The notes below the pieces were generated by a model. That model did no database searches and was not told where the DNA came from. It saw only the letters and a program-made list of their open reading frames with translations. DNA of 64,000 nucleotides, taken from NCBI GenBank assembly GCA_037783415.1, contig JAZGTN010000051.1, forward strand, positions 372,001-436,000, in the 5' to 3' direction. Below are positions 22,700 to 32,924 of this stretch, in pieces. A program made the position numbers and the translations under genes. The stretch is from Leptasterias polaris (taxonomy: Eukaryota; Echinodermata; Asteroidea; Forcipulatida; Asteriidae). Position 1 is the first letter of the stretch, and each line of letters opens with the position of its first letter.

Positions 22700-23447
22700 T
22701 GTAAAGGCATTAAGATCGCCCATTTAAATGTCCGAAGTCTGTCCACCAAAATGGATGAAATTCGATTTCTAAGAAACTTGATATTGATGTTTTATGCATA
22801 TCACCTGGCTGTGTGATAAAATCAATAATGTTGAAATTCAGATTGATGGTCACACGGTTCTGAGACATGATATAATGGATGGTCGGCGGGGTGGAGGAGT
22901 GTGTGTATAATTATGTATTGTTAGGAGTACCCTGTCTTATAATGAAAGGGTGGACCTGGCTAACGATGCACTCGAAGCTTTGTGGCTGGAACTCAAATTG
23001 AAAAAGAGTGACTTATTACTGTGTTGCATGTATAGACCTAGCAATGCTAACTGTGATTACTTTAATGGGATCCTTGATGTTTTAGATAAAGCTTCTGTTG
23101 AACATAAAGAGATTGTTTTACTGGGAGACTTTAATATTGATTATAAAATTGATGGATCCTTAAGCAATAATCCTATTCATTTGATTGAAAGTTTGTATGT
23201 TCTTAATCAACTGGTTACTAAACCTACACGGGTCACAAACGAGTCGTCTAAATGTATTGATCTCATTTTAAGCTCAGTACCCGAGAAACATACTCTTTGT
23301 GATGTGGCCAAGATAACTCTTAGTCACCACTATATGGTGTATACTTGCATTGATTTAGATTTTAAAGTAGCCAAACACAAAACCGTTAGGTTTAGGGATT
23401 ACAAGAATTTTGATGAAGATGCCTTTTTAAATGATAGGGCCTATTAA
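22700..23447 (+). pseudogene. APE endonuclease domain of the captured non-LTR fragment
   Basis: It begins KGIKIAHLNVRSLSTKMDEI, continues WLCDKINNVEIQIDGH and GRRGGGVC, then after a frameshift a clean frame from 22950 contains CCMYRPSNANCDYF, EIVLLGDFNIDY, LVTKPTRVTNESSKCIDLIL and LSHHYMVY. These are APE motifs in order. The codon for the catalytic Glu of the usual ETW motif is missing: four bases appear to be gone between ATATCA and CCTGG. The SDH motif reads SHH. The domain is therefore dead as well as frameshifted. Confidence 0.8.
22779..22907. repeat. right arm of the 128-bp inverted duplication
   Basis: The genuine endonuclease segment, mirrored at 22549-22676 with a loop of about 100 bp between the arms. 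Because both arms carry the same small deletion at the Glu codon, the inversion-duplication happened after the domain was already damaged. Confidence 0.9.
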
Positions 23448-23804
23448 GTGTTGTTCTATTTAAGTGCGAGGATAGCTACACAGAGAGTGAAATGCTATGG
23501 ACTACCTGGCGTAAATGCTCCTATTAAAACGGTAAGAGTTAAGAATGGGTATTGTCCTTGGATGACCCCAGACATTGTTAAACTCATGTATAAAAGGGAC
23601 TTTTTAAAATCTCTGTCTATTTTTAATGATTGTTCTGACACCTTGAATGAGTACAGAAAAGCCAGAAATCTTGTCACCTCATTAACGAGACAATCTAAAC
23701 GTGAGTATTTTGATGTGTCTGCTAAGTATAAGAACAATCCCCAAAAGTTATGGCGTGAGGTTCACAAAGTCACAGGTAATAGTAAATTCCGTTACCGTGA
23801 TTAA
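23448..23804 (+). pseudogene. linker region of the non-LTR ORF2, cut off before RT
   Basis: One frame downstream of the endonuclease encodes PIKTVRVKNGYCPWMTPDIV, YKRDFL, YRKARNLVTSLTRQSKREYF and NPQKLWREVHKVTG. W[MI]TxxI..L...RD.....Y...RN.V....R..K..Y is the typical linker between endonuclease and RT in CR1/L2/Jockey-like elements. It ends exactly where the motif AAATTCCGTTACCG begins (23782), with no RT beyond. A stop at 23445-23447 separates it from the preceding ORF. Confidence 0.75.
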
Positions 23805-24165
23805 AATGAATATTATGAAAAGAGTGATTATTTTTTCAACGTTGTTCTGCATTGTAGCTAACAACACCCCTAAATTCAACAAATAACACGTAGTGTCCAA
23901 TTTAAAAATTTCAACACTTCAGAGAGTTTTATTAATTGATGCGAGAACTCAAATATTCTTGTCCTCTGTCCGTAATTCCGTTACCGATATTAATCTCCGC
24001 CCCCTAAAGGGTAATCTTGTGGGAATTCTTTTGGGGGGGTCAATCAATTCCTTTGAGTCTTGGCTCCCTTTCCATGTTTAGATAGTTGTCTAGCATAGAA
24101 CATTATTTTCTTGGGAAAGAATAAGCCTCGACAAAGTGACAAATGGGCGTAATTCCGTTACCGAA

Positions 24166-24812
24166 GAATTGCCCATTTCTATGTTTGTTGACTGACAAAC
24201 ATACGGCGTTTTGGTTTTGCATTGAGAGTTCTGAGGACCCGTGTAATATTATTACAAACGAGTTCATTGCAATTCTTATTTGTTTTCTTTTAAGTAGGCT
24301 ATAGAGCTGAAACGTGTTGAAACAAAGCTAGTCCACGTTGATCCATTAGCTCCAACTAGTTGAACAACGTTACCAGACTCGAAAGAGGAAGAACATTTCT
24401 ATAATAGCATTTCACATCCGGAACTATTGAATGACCTATGTTCGGCAACCTATTGTGAAAAGAAAATCATCAGCACCCAACCCTTCCGCCTTCGTCAACA
24501 AGTTCACGGCAGTGCTCTAAGTGTTCAATGTCATTATCGCGGAAAAGCACTATATTATAACCGGTCCACGTACACGCACCGCGCTGTTTTTGCGTTGTTT
24601 AGCTCAGCTGGTGGTTTACTTTGGCCTTGGTAAAGTATTGACTGTTGTGATGAGTAAATCAATCTGATATCAATATTCTAACAAGAAAATTGTGTTTGAA
24701 TTGATCTACTTAGATCGGGTTGTGTACACAGGTCAACCGTCGCTATTTAACCACAAACATGATAGGCCTAAAGTAAATTAGTTTTCAGATTTTTCTCAGA
24801 AAACTTATGGAG
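24166..24812. other. gene-free stretch
   Basis: No exon, RNA gene or repeat was recognised. The open frame at 24427-24633 has no family resemblance. Confidence 0.5.
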
Positions 24813-25144
24813 TATAGACCATGTTACCTTTGTTTACAGAAACGGTGACCTTGTACATTCTAATGCATTTCCTGACGGGCAAGCTACTACACCGGCCAGC
24901 TGGGAAATTTTGTGTCATAATTATCACATAAATTCAAGAGTTACTTAAGAATCAGCTGTACAGCTTTTGAGATGTCCCCCCTTTCTTCATATCAACAGTT
25001 GAGAAAAATCAGACAGGGCAATCTCCATAAAACATACGATTTATTGTATTCTTCCATTGAGCTGCGTACGAACTGTGCCTGTAAGAAATCCAGGCTCTGT
25101 GGCTCTTTTGTAAACATGTGATGTCACAGGTCACATGGTCTACA
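24813..25144. mobile_element. 332-bp MITE, copy 1 (TATAGACCATG ends)
   Basis: The ends TATAGACCATGTTACC and GGTCACATGGTCTACA are inverted repeats of each other. The interior (GTACATTCTAATGCATTTCC, CAGCTGTACAGCTTTTGAGA, GGCTCTTTTGTAAACATGTG) is shared with a second copy at 47849-48181. No coding capacity. Confidence 0.85.
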
Positions 25145-25605
25145 ACAAACAACCTTTAAAAAAAAAAAAAACTATGGGTATCAAGAATATATATTTTAAA
25201 ACTCGATTTCACTATTTCACTCTCCTCAGCACATGCTTTACTAAACTGGGATGGGTTCTGTGGCTAGGACGCCAGACTTAAACACAGTGCAAAATTATTT
25301 TTGTTTCTTGTTATCTAACCTAGAAATGGGCTGCGTAACTCAATTTGATATAAGATTTTACGCGAACATAATTACTGTTGATTATGAGTATTACTATATG
25401 TTATGCCTGGAAACTTTAGCACAAAGTTACAAAGTCCGTTAGGTATCGAATCATTGTGAAAAAGATGGTCGTAACTTTACATAAAAAGAAGGCTTACCGA
25501 CCGTGTTTGATCCTGAACTGGTGAAAAATTGGTCATGGAAACCAATCCCGATACGACAGAATAATTATTGTTGATTTTACTGTCCCGTTGACTCGTAACC
25601 AACTT
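25145..25605. other. gene-free stretch
   Basis: A poly(A) run lies near 25158-25170. Nothing else recognisable before the left end of the 5.2-kb inverted-repeat element. Confidence 0.5.
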
Positions 25606-26075
25606 CCCTGATAGCAGACTGACGTCGTGAAGACGTTGTCAATTGGTAATCTCGTCGTACGTCGTATGAATAATGTAATTATGACGTGATAATTACGTAT
25701 TTCATAAAATGATTTTTTTATCGTCGACTGAAGATGTGGCTGACCATATTATGACGTGATTTTCATGTCAGTTATTTACCAGTTTTCCCCCATTGTTTTC
25801 TTGATTGGAATATGGCGTGATAATCACGTCAATTCACGTAAACAAAATTTAAGTGATTATCACGATCGTTGGACTAAAGCCAAGTCAGCAATGACCAGTT
25901 ATAAGTCATGGCTGATGTTTGTGACTAATAAACAAAACATGATTATTTGAAGTTTAATTTATCTTTTTAATTATTTTTTGCTGGGGTTTGATTATACGCG
26001 ACTCAGAAAACGAATCCGATACGGTTGCGCATCACGCGAGTTCCTATTGGTTGAACCGCAAACTGGTAGTTTGCG

Positions 26076-26304
26076 GTGCGCGTACTGTTCATGCATCTCA
26101 TGCGGATTGAATGGGTACCATTGAAATGGAACCGTCGGGGGTTGTTTAAATTTTCGCTGCATCGCATCGACGTGTGTACATACTGTTCCGTTTGGAGTAA
26201 TTGTTTGCTAGAATATCGACACAATCCACTGCAATCTTGCATTCATCAAAGGGATCAAACATCAAAACACAGTCAACGACCTCAGAAATGTCAACTACTG
26301 CAAG
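26076..26304 (+). pseudogene. DUF4806 gene, possible first exon
   Basis: The frame ending SQRPQKCQLLQ joins in phase to exon 27556-27673 (QLLQ-DDFGKADRR) through a GTAAGT donor. The Met at 26076 is the first in frame, but no domain supports the N-terminal part, and an alternative start in exon 2 (MNSDQPSNYES) is possible. A non-coding first exon is an equally good reading. Confidence 0.35.
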
Positions 26305-26589
26305 GTAAGTCCAGTTTTAATACGGGTCATTATCGATCATGAAACCTTACCGATCGAATGCTACTCGATCTCACTGTGTATTTGTACTGTAGGCTGTAGT
26401 GAGTGTAGAGCGTAGTACTAACAACAGTCCAGTACCCCCAGCCTATTGCTGGAATTTGTTGCAAAAACATCGCACATTTTGGTGGGAAATCGATTGCTTT
26501 TCGAGTCGCGAGTGTGAATTTTCAGCTTGCTCGAAAACCATACTTTGTCTGGTTCGCTTGAAAACTCCACAACAACAATGATACGACCC

Positions 26590-26772
26590 ACTGCTACGAT
26601 CTAATGGGGAACCAGACTGATTTACTCCGCGCGCCGAGCGCAATCTAAGTTTTGCGCAATCTAAGTTTTGTGAATTAATTACGAGTAAGGTTGGCATCTC
26701 ACGCTATTCTGCGCAATGATAGTGCTCAGCGCGATGCAGTAATCAGTCTGGTCCCAATTAGATCGTAGCAGT
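26590..26772. mobile_element. 183-bp MITE nested in the first intron
   Basis: The ends ACTGCTACGATCTAATGGGG and, reversed, ACTGCTACGATCTAATTGGG continue as near-matching inverted repeats for about 50 bp (ACCAGACTGATT, GCGC). It contains a small direct repeat, GCGCAATCTAAGTTTTG twice. It sits inside the larger inverted-end element, so it arrived after it. Confidence 0.8.
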
Positions 26773-27555
26773 TGATCGTATAATTATTAATTGAAGTTCA
26801 GTCTTTAAGTCAAATCTGATAAATTACTCCTGGATAAGAAACATTTTATTTATTTGAATAAATTTAATTCAAACGTACAGTCAGAGCAGATAACAATATT
26901 GACTTGCTGAAGGGGTTTAAATGAGAAGCTGTTGACTATTGTCAATGGACAATGATTAGTTCTAACTTCTAGTTGTGATTTGTAATGTATTAAATTTTGT
27001 CATTTAAATAAACATTGTTTCAGAGGCAACTTCTGGGGTTGCACTAAAAGCAGACAACTGCCAAGGCCTGACGACAACTGCCGACAACACATTTTAAATG
27101 CACTTTAGTCTTTACAACAATGTTTGAACAAAAATAAACCGTAAAATATATGACGTGTAGAATCTATACCCATTGGTTCAAATGAGTGTTGTGTTGTAGA
27201 ACAATAATATTGTCACACAATGCATCATATGCAGGAATGTATAACGCTATAACTCATTCATATTAATTGTTGTGAACATTGCATTTCTTCAATGTATTCT
27301 TTGACAGGTTTCAACGTATCAACTGAAACTGTTTTCAAGAGTTGTTCTCGGCCAAAAATGTTTACCAGTTAGGCTGACACGTGTTGAATCAAGTCCTACA
27401 ATATAAGAGATAGCTTGACGTTTCTCAGAAAATCCTTCTCTGCTCTTTGTAGCATGTTGTCTGAAGAGAAACTGCCATTTTGAGATGTAATCTTCCTTTT
27501 ATACTGTACTCCCCCTCTGTAATGCCTATCAATTCCCTTTTACTTTCTTTTTTAG

Positions 27556-27673
27556 ATGATTTCGGTAAGGCCGACAGGAGATGTAGCAGGGCACTGTATA
27601 CATCAGACATGAATTCAGACCAGCCTAGCAATTACGAGTCAACCATGCCTACCGCGGCCAAACGAAAACCAAG
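27556..27673 (+). pseudogene. DUF4806 gene, exon 2
   Basis: Preceded by a pyrimidine-rich TTTCTTTTTTAG acceptor and followed by GTAAAT. The frame reads DDFGKADRRCSRALYTSDMN and then PTAAKRKPR, ending two bases into a codon completed by the next exon to give PRPNTRY. It is basic and low in complexity, with a possible nuclear localisation signal (AKRKPRP). Confidence 0.55.
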
Positions 27674-28086
27674 GTAAATAGGTCCACTTGACAATATGTG
27701 TGCTTTGAGCTTGTTCGGGAAATTATCAGGCCCATAGGGCGCATTATGTGTAACAAGAATGTATCCAGTAATAGTGTTCTGGCAGAACATTGTGTAAATG
27801 GATAAACATTCTGAAATTCCTCTGTTGTGCCCATAAATCAGGCACCTCTGCATAATTATTTCATGTTATATCATTTTTGCCAGTTCTTTAGTGGTGTGTT
27901 ACAACGGCTTTGCTGTGCATCCCAGTACTGACATCAGAAGTTTAACCAAGGACACGTTATTAAAAATAACACAAGAATGGCAACTTTCATTTCGGGATCC
28001 ATCTCTCCCTAAGATTATCAGAAGTTTACTTGTACTGTATGCAGATTACAAATGGTGATACAACCTTTTTCATAATTTTCTTGCAG

Positions 28087-28363
28087 ACCAAATACTAGAT
28101 ATCAGAGCGAAAGCAGCTCTGAGGAGGAAACACCTGTCGTCAGGCCTATAAGAAGAAGCGCCCGAAGACATCAGCATCGTCTGAACCTGCTGGGTCAGAG
28201 AATACGTTTCCTGCTCCTCCAGACATCACGTTTTCCTTCCAGTCCCCAAACAGCCGCTTCTCAGCACCGAGTCCTCGCCCTTCAGGCTCAGGCTCTCTGC
28301 AACGCTCGAGGTCAGAGAGCCCAGTCATCCAGCAAAGATCTCCATCTCCAGCAGAAAATGCCG
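28087..28363 (+). pseudogene. DUF4806 gene, exon 3, frameshifted
   Basis: The first part in frame is PNTRYQSESSSEEETPVV, an acidic serine-rich stretch. The most protein-like continuation lies in another frame, AYKKKRPKTSASSEPAGSEN and then a proline- and serine-rich linker (SPNSRFSAPSPRPSGSGSLQ). This frame carries stops in the first part. A single indel near 28140 would reconcile the two. Serine/proline-rich linkers before the C-terminal domain are usual in DUF4806 and BEN proteins. The donor is GTAAAT. Confidence 0.55.
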
Positions 28364-28860
28364 GTAAATATGTCATTGTTGTTATGTTGCTATTGTTGGA
28401 CTATAGAGTGTGTAAGTTGACTCCGAGAACGTACGAGAGTTGACGAGAAACCCAACATCCGGGCACCTCAAATAGGAGCTTCTTGAAATAATTTGTTTTG
28501 GTGCCATTCTTTTTACTGAAAGGTAGATAAAAGCTCCAACAACAATATTATTTTTCATTTCAATTGACAAAAGGTGAACGATATTCCAAATTAGGGAAAA
28601 ATGAGAGCAAAAAGTCTAGATACGTTATACCTACGTGCAGTAGTCTGGATACCAGATCTGACAAATTGACAAACCTTTTATACCAGCCGGCTCGGAGATG
28701 CCCGGAAGTTCAATTGTGACCTTTGTGCATGAGACTTGCACACTCTATTGCCTTTCTTCTGATATCGGATTGTGATGGAATCTGTTGTACATGTAACGTA
28801 CGTGTTGTCAGTTAATAGTATGGATATTTCCATTTATTTAAGTCTTTCTCATCATTGCAG

Positions 28861-29084
28861 ATCTAAAATCAGTGCACATCAAGTTGGAGGAAGTTAAGCA
28901 CGAACTGCGGGAGAACCGTAAGCTTATACGGGCTGTTCTTAACTTCCTCCGCAACCAGGAGCCTGACGATAAGGCTACAGAACATGGTCTTCCGGATGGC
29001 GTGGTCCTTCCGCTCACCTCGTCTGAGCAGCTTCAACACCTTGAAGAGAGACTGGCGAATGAGGCAGCTGCCCGGAAAACCATG
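28861..29084 (+). pseudogene. DUF4806 gene, exon 4: coiled coil and start of the domain
   Basis: After a CATCATTGCAG acceptor the frame reads SVHIKLEEVKHELRENRKLI, a heptad-type coiled coil, then VLNFLRNQEPDD and LPLTSSEQLQHLEERLANEA, ending ARKTM. LPLxSxEExxxLExxL with following basic residues is the entry of DUF4806, a short C-terminal domain of animal proteins often found in high copy number. This exon is intact. The donor is GTACGT. Confidence 0.65.
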
Positions 29085-29224
29085 GTACGTATTGAACCGT
29101 ATTATTTTGTTCTTGTTTTCAAAATAGCAGTCCCCATAGTACAGCAAACTTTGAAAGGTCTCACAATTCTATGGCAAGTTGCAGTGTACAGGAGGGTGTT
29201 AATGCATATTTTCCTTTTTTTCAG

Positions 29225-29337
29225 GTCATTTACCTAAGTAAATGTGGAGGTCTGACTCTGAAGGACACACTGGTGTGGGCAGCGTGGCCCCAAGAAGAAG
29301 TTTTCTGTGCTCAAGGCAGTTGTGAATGTTATATTTG
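29225..29337 (+). pseudogene. DUF4806 gene, exon 5, internally deleted
   Basis: It joins in frame (KTM-VIYLSKCGGLTLKDTLVW). GG.[ST][LV]KDT is the core of DUF4806. In the family the core is followed by about 15 residues leading to NWxGxxGPKxxF; here these are absent and the family-like continuation GPKKKFSVLKAVVNVIF is in another frame. So a deletion of roughly 40 bases has removed the middle of the domain and shifted the frame. Splice sites are intact (TTTTTTTCAG, GTAAGT). Confidence 0.6.
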
Positions 29338-29751
29338 GTAAGTATGATAATACTAGTAATTCACTTAGTTTACTCTCCCCCCCTACAATTTTGGAATGCT
29401 GTTGCGCGAGAACGAAAAGTCATAGAGACCAAATTTTCAGAATTTGAGTTTCCCTGAGTATCTTTCAGTACACCAAAAAAGAAAAAATTCAAAGAGGCAT
29501 GGTGTACACTATTTGTTGAGTTGGCGTGGAATGACCCAAAAGTATGAAATTCCTTTGGATTGCAGGGGTACCAACAATGGCAATCCCCCCTTCCACCCCG
29601 CATCAACATTACTGAATAACCCTAACCCCCGGACAACAAAGCAAGTTGGTGGATTTTTGAGGATTTTAATTCTTGAGAAACAATGCTCAGGGGGTTAGAG
29701 TTAAACACTAACAAGGTGATTCAGAATTCAATTTTTCCTTTTTCCTTTCAG

Positions 29752-29976
29752 AATCTGTGCTGAAAAATTTGCCAACTTCAAAGACCAACCTGGGGCAAGT
29801 CGAGGGGGCAAGTCGAGGAGGAAATCCAGACCTACCTGAAGTACGTGTATCAGAAGATACGGTCTAACACCAAGAGGCAACTGAACGGTGGACAAATTAG
29901 GCAAGGAGTAATTGCTGCTGCAGAGCAACCTCAAATGCCTTCACACAGCTCATCGGAAGATGATAACCTTTCGTAA
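29752..29976 (+). pseudogene. DUF4806 gene, exon 6 (last), with a 13-bp duplication
   Basis: A frame continuing from the previous exon reads ESVLKNLPTSKTNLGQVE; the C-terminal part that resembles the family (EEEIQTYLKYVYQKIRSNTK, ending SSSEDDNLS and TAA) is in a different frame. The switch falls exactly at a 13-bp tandem duplication GGGGCAAGTCGAG at about 29792-29817, which is not a multiple of three. One copy fewer would restore the frame. This is a clear inactivating lesion, unless the duplication is an assembly error or polymorphism. Confidence 0.65.
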
Positions 29977-30417
29977 AATATATCTAGGGTTATAATGGTA
30001 GAACAATTGCCATGGCAACCGTTTCTTTGACCTTTGGTCAACTTGTTTTCACTGTTTTTAGTTAATTGTGAGTATTTTTGAGCTAGTTTTTAACTTTAAA
30101 AAAAATTATTCTCTTCAAAATTGATAGTGATGTGTGAAGTCAGCCATCTTGGATTTTGTTGTTTCAGCCCGTAATGGACCGTTCCGGCCTGTCAATCAAC
30201 CAGAGTTTTTTTACCAATAGAAACACACCTCTTAGTCAGGTGACCACGGAAACTTGACATCCTCCATTAGCTCGGTCAAACACTCGGCCACATGCAGCGT
30301 AAACTGTACACATTGCAATGGGCTCGTGGAGCTGTGCACCTGTATTAATCAACGTAAACTAGTTATTATTATTATTATTATTATGTATTTATAAAGTTTT
30401 CTATACAGTATATAGTT

Positions 30418-30423
30418 AATAAA
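30418..30423 (+). terminator. poly(A) signal of the DUF4806 gene
   Basis: AATAAA 442 bp after the TAA stop, with another AATAAA near 30440. An (ATT)n run lies just before it at 30361-30383. Transcription end is therefore inside the inverted-end element, before the right subterminal repeat block. Confidence 0.4.
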
Positions 30424-30812
30424 CAAAATGTTGGGTTTTAAATAAACCTGAATTACCAGAATATGCTGTCTTTATCATTGTTATTCGCTGTCTTTATCAA
30501 CACAGGAGTATTGCCATAAATTGGTCATTTTCACGTCAGGAAGACATTTTTATCATTTTATTATCACGTGATTAAGACGTTATTGGCAGGACATTATCAC
30601 GTCAAAAAGACATTTTTATCACTTTATTATCACGTGGTAAAGACGTCAGATTTCTGACGTAAAGACGTGGTAATCACGTAAAATGTGCAACGTCTTCACA
30701 ACGTCTTACATCTGTGCAAATGTACGTCATTAAGACGTCGTTTGAAGACGTTATAAAGACGTCTAACACAACGTGATTAAGACGTGATTTTAACGTCTTT
30801 CTGCTATCAGGG

Positions 30813-31020
30813 TTGAACTATGACCCTAAAACTTACTTGTCACTGGAGGGCGGTTTAGCAAAAACATTCGGAAACACTTAAAGCAACCATGTAAACAATG
30901 CAAATGAACAATTACATCTTGAGTAGTCTGTAAGCAAAATGTACAAGTTTAACATGTAAGACTTCGCTCTCGTCTGAATAATCACCTACTGCATTTTGCA
31001 ATGATGTGACGTAATAAAGT
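30813..31020. other. short spacer
   Basis: Nothing recognised between the 5.2-kb element and the next SINE. Confidence 0.5.
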
Positions 31021-31322
31021 GGGGTGTCGTGGCCGAGCGGTTAAGAGCACTGAACTCAAGCTCTGCCGGGTGTTCCTGATCGGCAGGGTGCCTCGAGACC
31101 CGGTCGTGACACGTCCCTAAGCAAAACACTTCACCACTTGCTTCGTCCTTCGGATGGCACTTAAAGCCGTTGGTCCCGTGTGTTGTTATAAAAACTATCA
31201 ACGCACGTAAAAGACCCCAGTACACACTTATCGCTAAGAGAAGGGGTTCGCCCCGGTGAGTCTGGCAGTGCGACTATCTTCAATCATTGAAGGCTGCACC
31301 CAGAAGGAAGAAGAAGAAGAAG
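31021..31322 (+). mobile_element. tRNA(Leu/Ser)-headed SINE, near full length
   Basis: The head GGGGTGTCGTGGCCGAGCGG-TTAAGAGC is a class II tRNA A-box region, with CTCGAGACCCGGTCGTGACA as the B-box half. The body contains CTTCGTCCTTCGGATGGCAC, ACGCACGTAAAAGACCCCAG and GGTTCGCCCCGGTGAGTCTG. The 3' end is a (GAA)n tail. This body differs from the (ATT)-tailed family at 41261, so two SINE families with similar heads coexist here. Confidence 0.85.
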
Positions 31323-32606
31323 GAGCACAGTGGCCCGATCCACCGTAACTTCTTACCGTGGAATTCTGCAATTCCGGCTCATAGAATCACTGCAAGTGCT
31401 TTAAAGACAGACAGGGTGCCGTAAAGCGCAGAACTCTATGGTAAGCAGTGCCATGAAACCGGGCCCTTCCCAGCTCAGCATGACCAGTTTTTCTTTTTGT
31501 CAACATATTTCAATTTACATTAGTTCAACGTCGGGAATTTCAATAATATTATCGATGCATAAAAGTGAGAACAAAATCAAGTAGGCATTAGGCTTATTTG
31601 AGACAATAATATGGAATGATTTGTAAACAATCCAGCCAACATAGAATAAAAGTAAGCAAAAATGCACGTACTTCCCCTTGGACAGACAAGCACAAATAAC
31701 ATGACAATGGTATAAAAAAAACTGGACAGTAAGACCATACAACTCATATCTAAAAGAGGCTTTTACTGTATGTTCAATCCTTACAACAGCACTAAATTTG
31801 TGGCCTACATTTATTAACCCCCTGAAACGATTTCAAGTTCTGACATATTTTATTAAATCGCCTATATTTAGTTTTTTTAAATCATAAGGCCTACATCAAC
31901 GGAAAGCTTACTCCCTCCACTCTGAACAACGAGACCATTTCGCATAAATCCCTTTTTGGGGGGCTCAATTAAGAAACTCGGTTCGGACAATATTGTCAAT
32001 TCAGACCAAGGACTGTTGTTAAATTTAAAGCGCATGCACGGCCGCGCCCCAGCCACCGGGAGGTCGACTTGAAATCAGTTTGATATAGATTCAGTGTGAT
32101 TGCAATTCGCAATAAACATGGAATTGTTATACCAAGCATTTACACCAAGTTGCACGTGTGTCTATGTTATATAAAATGGTTTATAACATTTGAACTATTT
32201 CAATTATCAAAGTTAATCACTTCATGCTTCATATAAACCTCAGTCAGCTAAGTATTATGGGAAATACTGTGGATCCCTCTGATTGCCTACAAAGTAGATT
32301 TACTACAGTATGTGAGAAAATGTCTCCGATATCTCGGTTCGTAGTTTACTTTGCCCAGTCAAAGTTACATCTTACGAACATGGACGAAATCCCTGACGAA
32401 ACAAAATTCGGGCGTCCCTTTCCCCAGTGGTTACTAACTCAGATTGAACATTTTTGGCTTCCGAATTCCCCCAAACCAACCCCATCTCACTATGTTGTTG
32501 TTGTCAAGTCTGTAATTGTTGTATTTTTTGTAACCCCCAACCTTAATTGTCTTAAAGGTCCCACACATACATGAACATAATACATGTACACAATTGAAGT
32601 TTGTAA
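31323..32606. other. gene-free stretch
   Basis: No exon or repeat identified. The frame at 32224-32574 has no recognisable features. Confidence 0.5.
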
Positions 32607-32924
32607 AACACCAGCAATTGGGGACCTCCTATTGTGCCTCATTTGTCTCTGCTACAACTTTTTGTTTTGCAACAGCTACCACTGGTTTGGTACATAATGT
32701 ACTTTACTTTCCAACTTGGGATCGACCTTCACCCAACCGGGACCCTATTATATACCCGGCCTTTTTAGGCTACCTTCCCATTTTTTCGAGCGGGTAAATC
32801 GAATTATATTTGTTCTCCCCTTGTTTCGACCCAGTTTCTGTAACGACTTCTGCCCTGGTTTTGCACAGTCATGAAAGCGAAGTGAGGACTTGCTCAATGT
32901 GTACAAGATCCTTTTCGTTAGATA
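32607..32924 (+). repeat. 318-bp inverted repeat, left arm
   Basis: Runs from ACACCAGCAATTGGGGACCT to GATCCTTTTCGTTAGATA. The reverse complement at 38923-39239 looked identical throughout when read side by side. Neither arm has a convincing ORF. The outer flanks show no clear target duplication. Confidence 0.9.

Larger units (their letters stand above)
21353..24165. mobile_element. composite: motif arrays flanking a captured non-LTR fragment
   Basis: Three direct copies of GGTAACGGAATTACG lie on the left (21623, 21642, 21656) and three inverted copies (CGTAATTCCGTTACC, one with a mismatch) on the right (23782, 23971, 24148). Between them, starting about 20 bp after the left array and ending at the first right motif, is a retrotransposon fragment without RT and without either natural end. 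Opposed subterminal arrays are typical of DNA transposons whose transposase binds such motifs, so I infer a non-autonomous DNA transposon that has taken up retrotransposon sequence. The outer termini and target duplication were not found. Confidence 0.5.
25606..30812 (+). mobile_element. 5.2-kb inverted-end element carrying a DUF4806 gene
   Basis: The left end is CCCTGATAGCAGACTGACGT and the right end, reversed, is CCCTGATAGCAGAAAGACGT: 13 identical bases, then two mismatches and GACGT. About 260 bp inside each end is packed with ACGT-containing motifs (GACGTGATAATTACGT, GCGTGATAATCACGTC, TTATCACGTGATTAAGACG, AAGACGTC), at least 20 in all, which are found only at the two ends. Such subterminal arrays are typical of DNA transposons. 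Flanking bases give at most a 2-bp TT duplication. Inside lies a six-exon plus-strand gene with a DUF4806-like domain; no transposase was recognised. The class is unassigned; it may be a non-autonomous element with a captured or accessory gene. Confidence 0.65.
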
